Assembly (NCBI RefSeq): GCF_024345395.1
Contig: NZ_JAGQBA010000002.1
Span: 310,001-374,000, forward strand
Source: Cyanobium sp. Tous-M-B4
GTDB taxonomy: Bacteria; Cyanobacteriota; Cyanobacteriia; PCC-6307; Cyanobiaceae
DNA length: 64,000 bases
Direction: 5' to 3'
Every line of letters begins with the position of its first letter. The stretch's first letter is position 1. Both the position numbers and the translations under genes were made by a program. Shown here in pieces: positions 18,314-27,966 of this stretch. The notes beneath the pieces were generated by a model. The model saw only the letters and a list, made by a program, of their open reading frames with translations. It ran no database searches and was not told where the DNA came from.

Positions 18314-18946
18314 TCAGCTCCGCGGTTGCTGACGAGGCTCCAGGCGTGGTTCACAGCGCTGCTGGCCATCGAGCAGCTGGGCCTGGCTGTAGATCCGCAC
18401 CTCGGGCTGCTTTAGGGACGGCCGGTAGCGGAGCACAACCAGCTGGTCGAAGTCGTCGTCGGCGATCGGTGCCATCGCTGGCCAGCCCAGGCCTGCGGCG
18501 AGCTGCGGCAGGCGACGGTGTTCCCAGAACAGCACCACCCTGCCGCCGGCAACGCTCGGATCGGTGAGAATTTGGCGTCCTGACTGGAAAGAATCCTCGC
18601 GGGAGGCGAGGTCGATGGCGATGTCTACGCCGGTAGCAACCGCTAGAGGCACGGCCGTCTGGTAACTGCGGGCGTTCTTACTGGAAATGGGATCGAGATA
18701 GAAGCTGCGGATCTGGCTGGGGCGCCCAAAACAGTGCGGCAGCAGCGAGGCCAGCGCAATAGCGCGCTCGAATCCCTGCGCCGACAGGTTGTAATTGGAC
18801 CCCCCAGGACCTTTGTGGCCATGCCGCATCAGCACCACCAGCTCAGGCGTGGCCCGAGCGGAGGGGGCCAGTGGCATCAGGCCGATACAGGCGGTGAAAA
18901 GCATCACCCGGCCGATGCAGTCAGCAGATGAGGCTCGGGAGGCCAT
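18314..18946 (-). CDS. Exported histidine phosphatase family protein
   Basis: A 210-residue protein with a signal peptide (VMLFTACIGLMPLAPSARA) and the phosphohistidine motif VVLMRHGHKG just after it. A second His lies in LFWEHRRLPQLA, as in the branch-2-like histidine phosphatases. A conserved Arg-type segment is seen in SSKNARSYQTA. It is probably periplasmic; the substrate is unknown. The ATG used starts eight bases after the chlI stop, so it may be the last gene of the chlI transcript. Confidence 0.8.
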   Translation of the reverse strand: MASRASSADCIGRVMLFTACIGLMPLAPSARATPELVVLMRHGHKGPGGSNYNLSAQGFERAIALASLLPHCFGRPSQIRSFYLDPISSKNARSYQTAVPLAVATGVDIAIDLASREDSFQSGRQILTDPSVAGGRVVLFWEHRRLPQLAAGLGWPAMAPIADDDFDQLVVLRYRPSLKQPEVRIYSQAQLLDGQQRCEPRLEPRQQPRS

Positions 18947-18954
18947 GGGGTGGT

Positions 18955-20043
18955 TCACCCCACCAATGCCAGCTCGAAGGCGCTGCGATCGCTGCTGTCG
19001 GAGCGCTCGAACACCTTGCAGAACACCTTCACCACCCGGTCGCCGGAGTCGATCGTTTCCAGAGGGTCTTTGCGCAGGCGATGGCGCAGGCAGCAGGCCA
19101 CGACGCGAGCCACGTCTTCTTCGCCCACCTCGGTGCGACCCTCGAAGGCGGCCAGGGCCCGGGCGGCCCGGTTGGTGACGATGTCGCCGCGCAGGCCATC
19201 CACATCCAGCTCGCCGCACACCGCCGAGATGCGAATGCGTAGGTCGGCATCGATCGCCACTTGATTCAGAAGCTTCTGCGCCGCAATCACCCGGTCCTGC
19301 AGGGCGTCCTGGGTTGTTTGCACAGCGTTGTTGAAGCCGTCTGGATCGCTGTCGAAGGCGGTGCGCTGATCCACCACCTGCACCCGCAGCTCTGGATCGC
19401 GCACTGTGCGCACCTCCACGCTCATGCCGAAGCGATCGAGCAGCTGGGGCCGCAGCTCCCCCTCCTCGGGGTTGCCGGAGCCGATCAGCACGAAGCGGGC
19501 CGGGTGGCGCACACTCACGCCTTCGCGCTCGACCGTGTTCCAGCCGGAGGCGGCTGAATCCAGCAGCACGTCCACCAGGTGGTCGTCGAGCAGGTTCACC
19601 TCATCCACGTAGAGCAGGCCGCGGTTGGCCTTGGCCAGCAGGCCGGGCTCAAAGGCCCGCACGCCTTCACTCAAGGCCTTTTCGATGTCGATCGTGCCGC
19701 AGAGGCGATCTTCCGTGGCGCCTAGGGGTAGGTCGACCATGGGCACCTGGCGGGGCTCCACCGGCAGCTCCTCACCCTGCTCGGCGCGGGCGCGCACCTC
19801 GGTGCTCTGCAGGTCTGGGTCGCTGGGGGAGCTGTTGTAAGGGTCGCCGGCCACCACATCGATTTCGGGCAGCAGGTCGGCCAGGGCCCGGATCGTGGTC
19901 GATTTGCCTGTGCCCCGGTCGCCCATGATCATCACGCCGCCAATGCGCGGATCGATCACGTTGAGCAGCAGGGCCAGTTTCATCTCCTCCTGCCCGACGA
20001 TCGCGGTGAAGGGGAAGACCCTGCGCTTGCGAACTGGCGTCAC
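18955..20043 (-). CDS. chlI: Magnesium chelatase ATPase subunit I (ChlI)
   Basis: ChlI is the AAA+ ring of Mg-chelatase, which with ChlD and ChlH inserts Mg into protoporphyrin IX, the first committed step of chlorophyll synthesis. The 362-residue protein has Walker A (GDRGTGKST), Walker B (LLYVDEVNLLDDHLVDVLLD in short form YVDEVNLL), sensor 1 (LIGSGNPEEGELRPQLLDRF) and the C-terminal helical lid. Its start overlaps the DUF3370 gene stop by four bases. No chlD or chlH is here. Confidence 0.96.
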   Translation of the reverse strand: MTPVRKRRVFPFTAIVGQEEMKLALLLNVIDPRIGGVMIMGDRGTGKSTTIRALADLLPEIDVVAGDPYNSSPSDPDLQSTEVRARAEQGEELPVEPRQVPMVDLPLGATEDRLCGTIDIEKALSEGVRAFEPGLLAKANRGLLYVDEVNLLDDHLVDVLLDSAASGWNTVEREGVSVRHPARFVLIGSGNPEEGELRPQLLDRFGMSVEVRTVRDPELRVQVVDQRTAFDSDPDGFNNAVQTTQDALQDRVIAAQKLLNQVAIDADLRIRISAVCGELDVDGLRGDIVTNRAARALAAFEGRTEVGEEDVARVVACCLRHRLRKDPLETIDSGDRVVKVFCKVFERSDSSDRSAFELALVG

Positions 20044-21503
20044 GGCTGGCTGGCTGGAGTTGATTCGGATTGTTTCACAGCTGGGTTCATAGCTGGATCT
20101 GGAAGCGGCAACAGGCTGAGCACCTGGGGCGGGGTCGCATCGGCCGGATAGATCAGCCGCACCTGCAGCTGGCGGTTGGCCCCTGGCGCCAGGCTGATGG
20201 TGCCGAAGGCGGGGCTGGGTTCACCAGCACGCTGCACCAAATGGAAGCTGCGCCGGCCAAGGGGCCTGCTGCCCGGGCTGGCGCCATCGAGGCCCGTCAC
20301 CTCCACCGTTCCGCGGAACATCACTGGCCGGCTGCCACTATTAATGCCGTCAATGCTTTTGAAGCGCAGGCCACCAATGGCGGCATCGCCCTTGAGCGGC
20401 GATTCCAGGGCCAGCTGCAGCGTCACCGGCTTGGTCGTGTCGTTGCGCAGGGGGATGCTGAGGTCGTATTCGACGCCGTAGTTGCCGTGGGCGGCCCAGG
20501 CGGTGCCCGGGTAGAAAGCCTGCAGCTCGGCGGTCTGCACCTGGCCGCTGCCGAGAGTGCCCCGCTCCAGGCTGCTGATCGGCCAGGAGATCGGCGCCCG
20601 GCTCACGCTCAGCCAGTTTTTACCGGGATCGCTGAGGCGGCTGCGCCAGGTGCTGCCCACCTGCACCCCACTCACCCGCGAATACACCATCCCCCCCTTG
20701 CTGCCCCGGGGGGTGGGGCTGTGCTCCCGGGGGCTGAGATCCCCCTCCAGCAGGGCGGCCCAGGCACCGGCCGGCGGTGGCGCGTTGCCGCTGCCAAAAG
20801 CGGCCAGGGTGGCCAGGCTCACGGGGGCCGAGCTCTCCAGCCGCAGCTGCAGGTTGCGGCCGTTGAGCAGGGGATCAAGGCCCCGCACCGGCAGGGGCAG
20901 CACCAGCAGGGTGGTGGTGGCCCCTGGGGGCAGGATCCAGCTGGCGGGCAGCTCGGTGCTGCGCTGGCGGGCCAGCAATTCGGTGGCCACCCGGCTGCCG
21001 GGGCCAGCCCACACCGGCGTAGTGCCCTGAACCATCAGGTCTGGCAGGGGCAGGAAGGGGGCGCCGGCCTGGCCGGGATCCACGGCCTGGGAAAGGGCTG
21101 TGGAGCCAGCCAGCAGCTTCAGGGTCACGGGGCCGGGGCCGCGGGGAGCGGCCAGCACCGCCAGCCACAGGGTGGAGTCGAGGCTCTCCGGCTTGCCCGC
21201 ATACACGTGATGGCTGAACAGGTCGAAGCGGCCGTTCAAGGCCACATCGAGGTGGGCTGCAGGCACGCCGCGGCCGGCGCCGGGGAAAGTGGAGAGCAGG
21301 ATCCCGGGCTCGCGAATCAGCTCGGGATTGTTGTCGTTTACCAGCAGCAGCCGGTCCAGTCCGCCGCTCAAGGGCGCCACGGTCTGGGGGCGTAGCAGCG
21401 GGGCCGCTGGGTTGGCTTTGGTCTGGCTCAGGGCGGGGGCAGCCAGGCTGCTTAGCAGCAGCAGGGGCAGCCAGCTGGCCTGGAGCAGGCGAGCGCGGTT
21501 CAT
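20040..21503 (-). CDS. DUF3370-type secreted cyanobacterial protein
   Basis: A 487-residue exported protein with a clear signal peptide (WLPLLLLSSLAAPALSQ). The conserved N-terminal block NNPELIREPGILLSTFPGAG then VPAAHLDVALNGRFDLFSHH marks the DUF3370 family, known mainly from cyanobacteria and of unknown function. Later parts are beta-rich with YPGTAWAAHGNYGVEYDL. It sits between the beta-lactamase-fold gene and chlI, overlapping both by four bases, so all three are one transcript. An envelope or cell-wall role is my inference from the neighbour. Confidence 0.82.
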   Translation of the reverse strand: MNRARLLQASWLPLLLLSSLAAPALSQTKANPAAPLLRPQTVAPLSGGLDRLLLVNDNNPELIREPGILLSTFPGAGRGVPAAHLDVALNGRFDLFSHHVYAGKPESLDSTLWLAVLAAPRGPGPVTLKLLAGSTALSQAVDPGQAGAPFLPLPDLMVQGTTPVWAGPGSRVATELLARQRSTELPASWILPPGATTTLLVLPLPVRGLDPLLNGRNLQLRLESSAPVSLATLAAFGSGNAPPPAGAWAALLEGDLSPREHSPTPRGSKGGMVYSRVSGVQVGSTWRSRLSDPGKNWLSVSRAPISWPISSLERGTLGSGQVQTAELQAFYPGTAWAAHGNYGVEYDLSIPLRNDTTKPVTLQLALESPLKGDAAIGGLRFKSIDGINSGSRPVMFRGTVEVTGLDGASPGSRPLGRRSFHLVQRAGEPSPAFGTISLAPGANRQLQVRLIYPADATPPQVLSLLPLPDPAMNPAVKQSESTPASQP

Positions 21504-22570
21504 TTGCGACCTACCAGGGTTTTTGATACTTCAGCTGCCATGGCGCGGATCAGATCGGTGGAGCGGGGGTCGTTGAACGGACCTTTCACCATGAAGGCCG
21601 CCACGGCGCGCTGGCCGTTGGGGAGCTGGATCAGGGCCGCATCGGCGTAGGCAATGCCGATATCACCGGTTTTGTTGTAGACGGTGATGCCGAAACTGAG
21701 CAGCTCGCTGTCGGGGTCGGCGGCATCTTTACCGAGCCCCTGGAGTAAGCCCAGGGGAATCAGGGTGTTGGTGCGGGAGCTGCCCATGATTTCCCTAAAC
21801 AGGTCCCGTGCCCGGGGACTAAGACTTTCGCCGATATCCACCATGGCGATCGACTTGGCCAGGTCGCGGCTGCTGGTGGTGTTGGTGCCGTCGAGATCGG
21901 GCAGCCAGTTGTTGACTGCCGTCGCAGGCAGGCCCATGGCGGTGAAACGCTCATTGAGGGTCGTTTTGCCGCCTAGACGCTTGATCAGCAGGTTGGTGGC
22001 GCTGTTGTCGCTCACCCGGATCATCTCGGTGGCTGCTTCAAAAAACGGGAAGCGGGTGCCCACCGGTTTGTTGGCCATCCAGCCGGCTCCGCCGCCCACC
22101 ACCTCTTTGGTGAGGGACAGGGGCTCGTTCCAGCGCAACTTGCCGTTATCGAGGTCTTCCAGGCCTGCCAGCAGAATCGGCGTTTTGATTGAGCTGGCGG
22201 CCGGCAGGGGTAGGTCGGGTTGCAGCTGGGCAAAGCGGCCGTCGTCGAGCACCAGCAGGAAGGCGCTGGCGGTGAGGTCTTTCTGGGCCGCTGCCAGCTC
22301 ACCCCAGCGCTTGCTCACGGCTGCCAGCTCCGTGCGGGCTTCGAACTGGCCTGGATCGAGGCCCTTGGTGTTGCTGGCTGCGCTGAGGTCGAGGCTGGGG
22401 GCCTTGATGGCGCCTTGGGCCAGGCGGGGGGCCAGCAGCTTGAGACTGGTGCCGGTGACTACGCCTAGACCAATTCCCATCACCACCAGGCGCAACACCA
22501 ACCGAAAGGGGCCTCCCCAGCGGTTCTTGGGGCTACGGGGCTGACGGCCAGCGGTCACGGGCCACTCCAA
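21500..22570 (-). CDS. Class A beta-lactamase-fold serine hydrolase
   Basis: A 356-residue membrane-anchored protein. After a basic N-terminus comes one helix (LVLRLVVMGIGLGVVTGTSL). The serine hydrolase motifs follow: SSIKTP (Ser-x-x-Lys), VSDNSATN (Ser-Asp-Asn) and NKTGDIG (Lys-Thr-Gly). All active-site residues are present, so activity is likely; in cyanobacteria such proteins may act on peptidoglycan peptides rather than as resistance enzymes. It is the first gene of the operon with DUF3370 and chlI. Confidence 0.85.
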   Translation of the reverse strand: MEWPVTAGRQPRSPKNRWGGPFRLVLRLVVMGIGLGVVTGTSLKLLAPRLAQGAIKAPSLDLSAASNTKGLDPGQFEARTELAAVSKRWGELAAAQKDLTASAFLLVLDDGRFAQLQPDLPLPAASSIKTPILLAGLEDLDNGKLRWNEPLSLTKEVVGGGAGWMANKPVGTRFPFFEAATEMIRVSDNSATNLLIKRLGGKTTLNERFTAMGLPATAVNNWLPDLDGTNTTSSRDLAKSIAMVDIGESLSPRARDLFREIMGSSRTNTLIPLGLLQGLGKDAADPDSELLSFGITVYNKTGDIGIAYADAALIQLPNGQRAVAAFMVKGPFNDPRSTDLIRAMAAEVSKTLVGRK

Positions 22571-22585
22571 CGAAGTGACCTGAAG

Positions 22586-23335
22586 TTAAGGGGTCTGACC
22601 AGGGTTGCTCTCGCGCTCACTGGCCCAGCGCAGCTGGCGCACCATGCCGCGCACCAGTGCTACCTCTTCGGTGGAGATTTGGGCCCGCTGCAGCAGCCCC
22701 CGCAGCTTGGCCATGCGGGCGTGGGCAGTGTGGGGATGGAGGAAGCCCACGTCGAGCAGCAGGGCCTCGGCATCGCCGAGCATCGCTTCGAGGCCCTGGC
22801 GGTCGCTTGGCTCCGGCAGGGCGCCAACCTCAGGGCCGCTGCCCAGGCTGCTTTCTAAGCAATGCCAGCTATGCAGCACCAGGGCTGCAGCGTGGGAGAG
22901 GTTGAGGGAGGCGTAGGCGTCGCCGCTGCCCAGGGTGAGCAGCTGGCCAGCCTGGAGCAGCTCGTCGTTGCTGAGGCCCCGATCCTCCCTGCCGAACACC
23001 AGGGCGCAGGGGCCACTGGCCTGGGCCAGCCAGCGCAGGGCCGGCTCCGGTGCTTGCAGGGGTAGGGGTTCGCCGGCCCGCCGGCCGCTGGTGGCCACCA
23101 CCCGGCAGCAGTCGGCCAGGGCGGCGCTGAGACTGGGGAACAGGCGGGCCTGCTCCAGTAGCCAGCCGCCGTGCACGGCCATGCGCCGGGCCTCCTCGCC
23201 GAGGTGGTCGCAGCGGGGCGCCACCAGGCGCAGCTCACCTACGTCGAAGTTGGCACAGAGGCGAGCGACGCTGCCGACGTTGAGCGGCCCGGAGGGTTCC
23301 ACCAGCACCACGGCCAGCTGGGCGGCGCTGCTCAC
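22586..23335 (-). CDS. TrmH/SpoU-family RNA methyltransferase (TrmJ-like)
   Basis: A SPOUT-fold enzyme that uses S-adenosylmethionine to methylate ribose 2'-OH in tRNA or rRNA. Motif 1 is VLVEPSGPLNVGSVARLCANF (short: PLNVGSVAR), motif 2 LVFGREDRGLSNDEL and motif 3 DAYASLNLSHAAALVLH, the TrmJ pattern, followed by a C-terminal extension. I chose the GTG at 23335, which overlaps the cytM stop by four bases; the longer upstream frame would lie over cytM and has no family match. tRNA Cm32/Um32 is the likeliest target by analogy. Confidence 0.88.
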   Translation of the reverse strand: MSSAAQLAVVLVEPSGPLNVGSVARLCANFDVGELRLVAPRCDHLGEEARRMAVHGGWLLEQARLFPSLSAALADCCRVVATSGRRAGEPLPLQAPEPALRWLAQASGPCALVFGREDRGLSNDELLQAGQLLTLGSGDAYASLNLSHAAALVLHSWHCLESSLGSGPEVGALPEPSDRQGLEAMLGDAEALLLDVGFLHPHTAHARMAKLRGLLQRAQISTEEVALVRGMVRQLRWASERESNPGQTP

Positions 23336-23763
23336 ACAAGACCGTTCAAGTAGGCCAGCAGATCGGCCATGGCCTGGGGTTCCGGTTGGAAGCGGGGCAT
23401 CGGTGGCGTGCGGCCACTCACCACCTGCTGGATCAGCTGGCGGGAGCTCTTGCGGGCGGCGACGCCATGCAGATTGGGGCCCACCAGCCCTTGGGCGGCG
23501 ATGCCGTGGCAGCCGGCGCAATTGAGCCGAAACAGCCGGCCGCCTTTTTCACTGGAGCCGGTGAGCTCAAGGGTCTGACGGCTGTAGGGATCGGCCTGGG
23601 CTGCAGGCAGCACAAGCAACACCGCCACGATGCAGGCCGCGGCCGCCATGCCCACCAGGGCAGCGATAAGGCCGCGGCGCCTATTAGCGGCATCTGGGTT
23701 TAGGGGTTGGCCGGTCACAGTTGGTGCAGGGCGCTCGCGGTGTGGGGGATGGGCGTGGAACAA
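23332..23763 (-). CDS. cytM: Cytochrome c of CytM type
   Basis: A membrane-anchored c-type cytochrome. The N-terminal helix ([21 protein letters not shown]) is followed by [11 protein letters not shown], the heme site CAGCH, the segment [29 protein letters not shown] with the methionine ligand, and [11 protein letters not shown]. This order matches cyanobacterial cytochrome cM, a low-potential cytochrome implicated in stress and in lowering photosynthesis in favour of respiration. It overlaps the RNA methyltransferase gene and is divergent from petG by 30 bases. Confidence 0.9.
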   Translation of the reverse strand: MFHAHPPHRERPAPTVTGQPLNPDAANRRRGLIAALVGMAAAACIVAVLLVLPAAQADPYSRQTLELTGSSEKGGRLFRLNCAGCHGIAAQGLVGPNLHGVAARKSSRQLIQQVVSGRTPPMPRFQPEPQAMADLLAYLNGLV

Positions 23764-23793
23764 TTGTGCCCTGAACGCTTTGTCAGTGCTCCC

Positions 23794-23904
23794 ATGATCG
23801 AACCCCTGCTCTGCGGCATCGTGCTCGGTCTGATCCCCGTGACCCTGGCTGGTTTGTTTGTAGCCGCCTGGAACCAGTATCGCCGTGGCACCCTGCTCGA
23901 CTGA
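23794..23904 (+). CDS. petG: Cytochrome b6f complex subunit 5 (PetG)
   Basis: A 36-residue single-helix thylakoid protein, starting [20 protein letters not shown] and ending RRGTLLD. PetG is needed for assembly and stability of the b6f dimer. The start is fixed by the family N-terminus. It is divergent from cytM, placing two electron-transfer genes back to back with a 30-base gap that must hold overlapping promoter elements, and converges with rsmD. Confidence 0.95.
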   Translation: MIEPLLCGIVLGLIPVTLAGLFVAAWNQYRRGTLLD

Positions 23905-23931
23905 ACTTCAGTCGGCGCCTCAGTTGACTCG

Positions 23932-24498
23932 TTAGTTGACTTGGTCCAGCAGCAGCAAGCTGGTGCTGCCGTAACGACGTTGATCGCGCTTGCTCCATCC
24001 GGCTGGAAGCGCTGGCAGCTCTGAGCTAGCGCATTCCCAGATCAAGGTGCCGCCTGGCTTGAGCCAGCCCCCTGCCAGCACACCATTTGCTATCTGGGCA
24101 TAAAGGTTTGCGGCGTAGGGGGGGTCGGCATAGATCAAATCAAAGGCTGCCTGTTGATTTGGCTCCGCCAGCCAACGCCCCACCTCGCGGCAGTGCACCG
24201 CCCAGGCGCTCGCTTGGCGGCTGGCTTCCCCCAGCCCCTGATGCACCACCTCGAGATTGGTGCGGGCCACGGCGGCGATGCGGCGGTCCTGCTCGATCGC
24301 CACAACTCGGCTAGCACCCCGATGCAGGGCTTCGCAGGCCATAGCGCCGCTGCCGCTGCATAGATCCAGCCAGGCGCAGCCGGGCAGCTCGGCTGCCAGC
24401 AGGTTCATTGTCGCCAGCCGCACCCGGGAGCTGGTGGGGCGGGCGATGCTGCCCGGTGGACTCTGCAGCCGCCGGCCCCCGCTAAGCCGCAGGCTCAT
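23932..24498 (-). CDS. rsmD: 16S rRNA guanine-966 N2-methyltransferase (RsmD)
   Basis: Methylates G966 of 16S rRNA in the small subunit. The 188-residue protein has the family N-terminus RLSGGRRLQSPPG with RPTSSRVR, the SAM-binding WLDLCSGSGAMACEALHRGA and the catalytic DPPY in LIYADPPYAA. The start overlaps the hisH stop by four bases. It is the last gene of the LOG-family/hisH/rsmD operon and converges with petG. Confidence 0.93.
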   Translation of the reverse strand: MSLRLSGGRRLQSPPGSIARPTSSRVRLATMNLLAAELPGCAWLDLCSGSGAMACEALHRGASRVVAIEQDRRIAAVARTNLEVVHQGLGEASRQASAWAVHCREVGRWLAEPNQQAAFDLIYADPPYAANLYAQIANGVLAGGWLKPGGTLIWECASSELPALPAGWSKRDQRRYGSTSLLLLDQVN

Positions 24499-25114
24499 AA
24501 GACATCGAGCCAGGCCAGCCAGCGGCGCAGGATCGCCTCGCCGTGGGGGCCTGATTTTTCCGGGTGAAACTGGCAGGCGCCAATGGCGCCCTGCCAGACC
24601 GCGGCGGTGACGGTGGTGTCGGCGAAGCGCACCAGGGCGGTGTTGCAGGCCGGATCACTGGGTTCGGCGGCGTAGGAGTGCACGAAGTACACCCAGCTCT
24701 CCGGGCTGGCGGCCGGCAGCAGGGGACTGGGGTTTGCTGGCAGCAGGGGCTCCCAGCCCATGTGCGGAATCGGGTGGCCAGGTCGGCGGGGCAGGGCCCG
24801 TACCCGCCCCTGGAACAGGCCCAGGCCGGCGGCTTCGCCCTCATCGCTGGCCTCAAACAGCAGCTGCAGCCCCAGGCAAATGCCCAGCAGGGGCCGGCCG
24901 GCGGCGCACCAGGTCGTGATCGCCTCGGCTAGACCACCCTGGCGCAGGCGCTCCATCGCCGGATCAAAGGCTCCCACCCCTGGCAGCACCAGGGCCTTGC
25001 AGCCCTCCATTTCGGCGCCGCTATGGACGGTCTGCACCGTTGCTCCGAGCCGTTCGAAAGCCCGCTGCACTGAGTGCAGATTGCCCATGCCGTAATCGAT
25101 CAAGCCGAGGCGAC

Positions 25115-25118
<4 letters not shown>
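24495..25118 (-). CDS. hisH: Imidazole glycerol phosphate synthase, glutaminase subunit (HisH)
   Basis: HisH releases ammonia from glutamine for HisF in histidine synthesis. The 207-residue class I glutaminase has the N-terminal IDYGMGNLHSV, the oxyanion PGVGAFDPAM, the nucleophile Cys in LGICLGLQLLFE and the His/Glu of the triad in ACQFHPEKSG. It overlaps both neighbours by four bases in the LOG-family/hisH/rsmD operon. HisF is not nearby, as is normal in cyanobacteria. Confidence 0.95.
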
Positions 25119-26149
<1,031 letters not shown>

Positions 26150-26202
26150 AGGGCTCTGGCCGAAATGGGATGGGTCGCTCAGAACTAGATGCTCAACTGC
26201 GC

Positions 26203-26526
26203 TCAGAGGTACTTAGAAATCGTGGACGACAGGGTGGTTTTAGGCACGGCACCAACCACGGTGTCGACCTTCTGGCCCCCCTTGAAGATCATCAGGGTGG
26301 GGATGCTACGGATGCCGTACTGACTGGCGACGTTGGGATTCTCGTCGGTGTTTAGCTTGAACACCTTGATCTTGCCTTCGAATTCGGTGGCAATTTCGTC
26401 GACGATTGGCGCCACCATGCGGCAAGGGCCGCACCAGGGGGCCCAAAAATCGATCAGCACGGGCAAATCACTTTTGAGCACGTCTTGCTCAAAGGAGGCA
26501 TCAGTGACAGCGGCAGCGCTGGACAT
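26203..26526 (-). CDS. trxA: Thioredoxin
   Basis: A 107-residue m-type thioredoxin that reduces disulfides of Calvin-cycle and other enzymes. It has [11 protein letters not shown] with the redox-active WCGPC, the buried Asp in LIDFWAPW, the cis-Pro loop [11 protein letters not shown] and the LNTDENP segment. The ATG giving MSSAAAV was chosen; an ATG 11 codons upstream would add a non-conserved tail. A perfect inverted repeat about 50 bases upstream may be regulatory. Confidence 0.95.
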   Translation of the reverse strand: MSSAAAVTDASFEQDVLKSDLPVLIDFWAPWCGPCRMVAPIVDEIATEFEGKIKVFKLNTDENPNVASQYGIRSIPTLMIFKGGQKVDTVVGAVPKTTLSSTISKYL

Positions 26527-26577
26527 CCTTGCAGGATCAGGGTTTGGCGAATCTAGCAAGGTTGTTTAAGGCCTACC

Positions 26578-26597
26578 CACGACCGTTGCAGGTCGTG
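26578..26597. promoter_or_regulatory. Perfect inverted repeat upstream of trxA
   Basis: CACGACC, six bases (GTTGCA), then GGTCGTG: perfect 7-base arms located 52 bases before the trxA ATG and upstream of its message. No T-run follows on either strand, so it is more like an operator or an RNA stem in the leader than a terminator. The binding factor is unknown. Confidence 0.4.
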
Positions 26598-26621
26598 ATC
26601 CGGTGAGCCTGGGCAGCGGGA

Positions 26622-26647
26622 AGACAAAAGGCCCGGACGCGCCGGGC
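26622..26647 (-). terminator. Intrinsic terminator after the guaB-type gene
   Basis: On the minus strand GCCCGG and CCGGGC arms around a short loop are followed by CTTTTGTCT. It lies about 90 bases past the stop of the IMP-dehydrogenase-like gene and before trxA on the same strand, so it should separate the two messages. Confidence 0.65.
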
Positions 26648-26737
26648 TGGAGGGTGTGAGGAGTGTGAGAGCCGAAGCTCGCACCTGTTGAGGCTAACGC
26701 TGCCGTCTGCCCTGGCTGTAGAAACGCCCGCCCAGGC

Positions 26738-27901
26738 CTATTTGCCCATGCCGAGCTGCTGGGCTTTTTGGTAAACCTTGCCCTCGGTGAGCAGGGATGG
26801 GGCAACCACCACTTCCACTTTCTGCATGTCTTTGATGGTGCGGGCGCCGAGGGTGCCCATCGAGGTGCGAATACAGCCCAGCAGGTTCTGGGTGCCGTCA
26901 TCGAGACCGGCCGGACCCCGCAGGATCTTTTCCAGGCTGCCGGTGGTGCCAACTTTGATGCGGGTGCCGCGGGGCAGCACCGGGCTAGGGGTGGCCATAC
27001 CCCAGTGGAAGCCCCGGCCGGGGGCCTCGCTGGCGCGGGCAATGGGGGAGCCGATCATCACGGCGTCGGCACCGCAGGCCAGGCACTTGCAGATGTCACC
27101 GCCGTTGACGATGCCGCCATCGGCCACGATCGGCACATAGCGGCCGCTCTCGGCGAAATATTCGTCGCGGGCGGCGGCACAGTCGGAAACAGAGGTGGCT
27201 TGGGGAATGCCAATACCCAGCACGCCGCGGCTGGTGCAGGCAGCACCGGGGCCGATGCCCACCATCACGCCGGCGGCGCCGGCCCGCATCAACTTCAGTG
27301 CCACCTCATAGGTGACGCAATTGCCAATGATCACGGGCACCCCGAAGGTGCGGCAAAGGTGCTCGAGATCGAGGCTCTCCTGGCCCTCAGGGCCGATGTG
27401 CTCGGTGCTGACAACCGTTGCCTGCACAAAGAAGAGGTCGGCGCCGGCTTCGGCGATGGCCTTGCCGAATCGCAGGGCGGCCACTGGAGTGGCGCTCACC
27501 GCCGCGATGCCGCCCTGCTGCTTGATCTCGGCAATCCGCTGACGGATCAGGTCTTCCCGCACCGGCTGGCTATAGAGCTCCTGCATCAGGGGCACGAAGT
27601 CCTCCTTGCCCACCGCTGCGATGCGGTCGAGGATGGGATTGGGGTCGTCGTAGCGGCACTGGACGCCCTCCAGGTTCAAAACGCCTAGGGCTCCTTGTTT
27701 GCTCAGTTCCACCGCCATGGCCACATCGACCACCCCGTCCATGGCACTGGCGATGATCGGAATCTCGCGGCTGATGCCGCCAAGGCTCCAACTGCTATCG
27801 GTGATAGCTGGATCAACCGTGCGGCCACCGGGCACCAGGGCGATCTCGTCGATGCCATAGGCACGACGCACAGTGCGGAAGCGACCGAGCTGAATGTCCA
27901 C
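26738..27901 (-). CDS. GuaB3-family IMP dehydrogenase-like protein
   Basis: A 387-residue TIM-barrel protein of the IMPDH/GMP reductase family that lacks CBS domains. The N-terminus LGRFRTVRRAYGIDEIALVPG and the loop GPGAACTSRGVLGIGIPQAT, which holds the presumed catalytic Cys, match the GuaB3 group of actinobacteria and cyanobacteria. DGGIVNGGDICKCLACGADAVMIGSP forms the phosphate-binding part. In cyanobacteria GuaB3-type enzymes have been proposed to act as the IMP or guanylate oxidoreductase, so IMPDH activity versus GMP reductase remains open from sequence alone. Confidence 0.87.
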   Translation of the reverse strand: MDIQLGRFRTVRRAYGIDEIALVPGGRTVDPAITDSSWSLGGISREIPIIASAMDGVVDVAMAVELSKQGALGVLNLEGVQCRYDDPNPILDRIAAVGKEDFVPLMQELYSQPVREDLIRQRIAEIKQQGGIAAVSATPVAALRFGKAIAEAGADLFFVQATVVSTEHIGPEGQESLDLEHLCRTFGVPVIIGNCVTYEVALKLMRAGAAGVMVGIGPGAACTSRGVLGIGIPQATSVSDCAAARDEYFAESGRYVPIVADGGIVNGGDICKCLACGADAVMIGSPIARASEAPGRGFHWGMATPSPVLPRGTRIKVGTTGSLEKILRGPAGLDDGTQNLLGCIRTSMGTLGARTIKDMQKVEVVVAPSLLTEGKVYQKAQQLGMGK

Positions 27902-27966
27902 CTGGAGTCAACTAATTCGGGCCAAGCTATCAACCAGCCGCCCGCAGGCCACGGGGCAAGGCGGGA

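Noticed and set aside
20070-21395. A 441-codon open frame opposite the DUF3370 gene, and similar long antisense frames opposite hom (14013-15266) and arsM/flavoprotein (52836-54494).
   Set aside because: They are shadows produced by high-GC codon bias; they are Gly/His/Gln-rich, lack domains and lie fully over well-supported genes.
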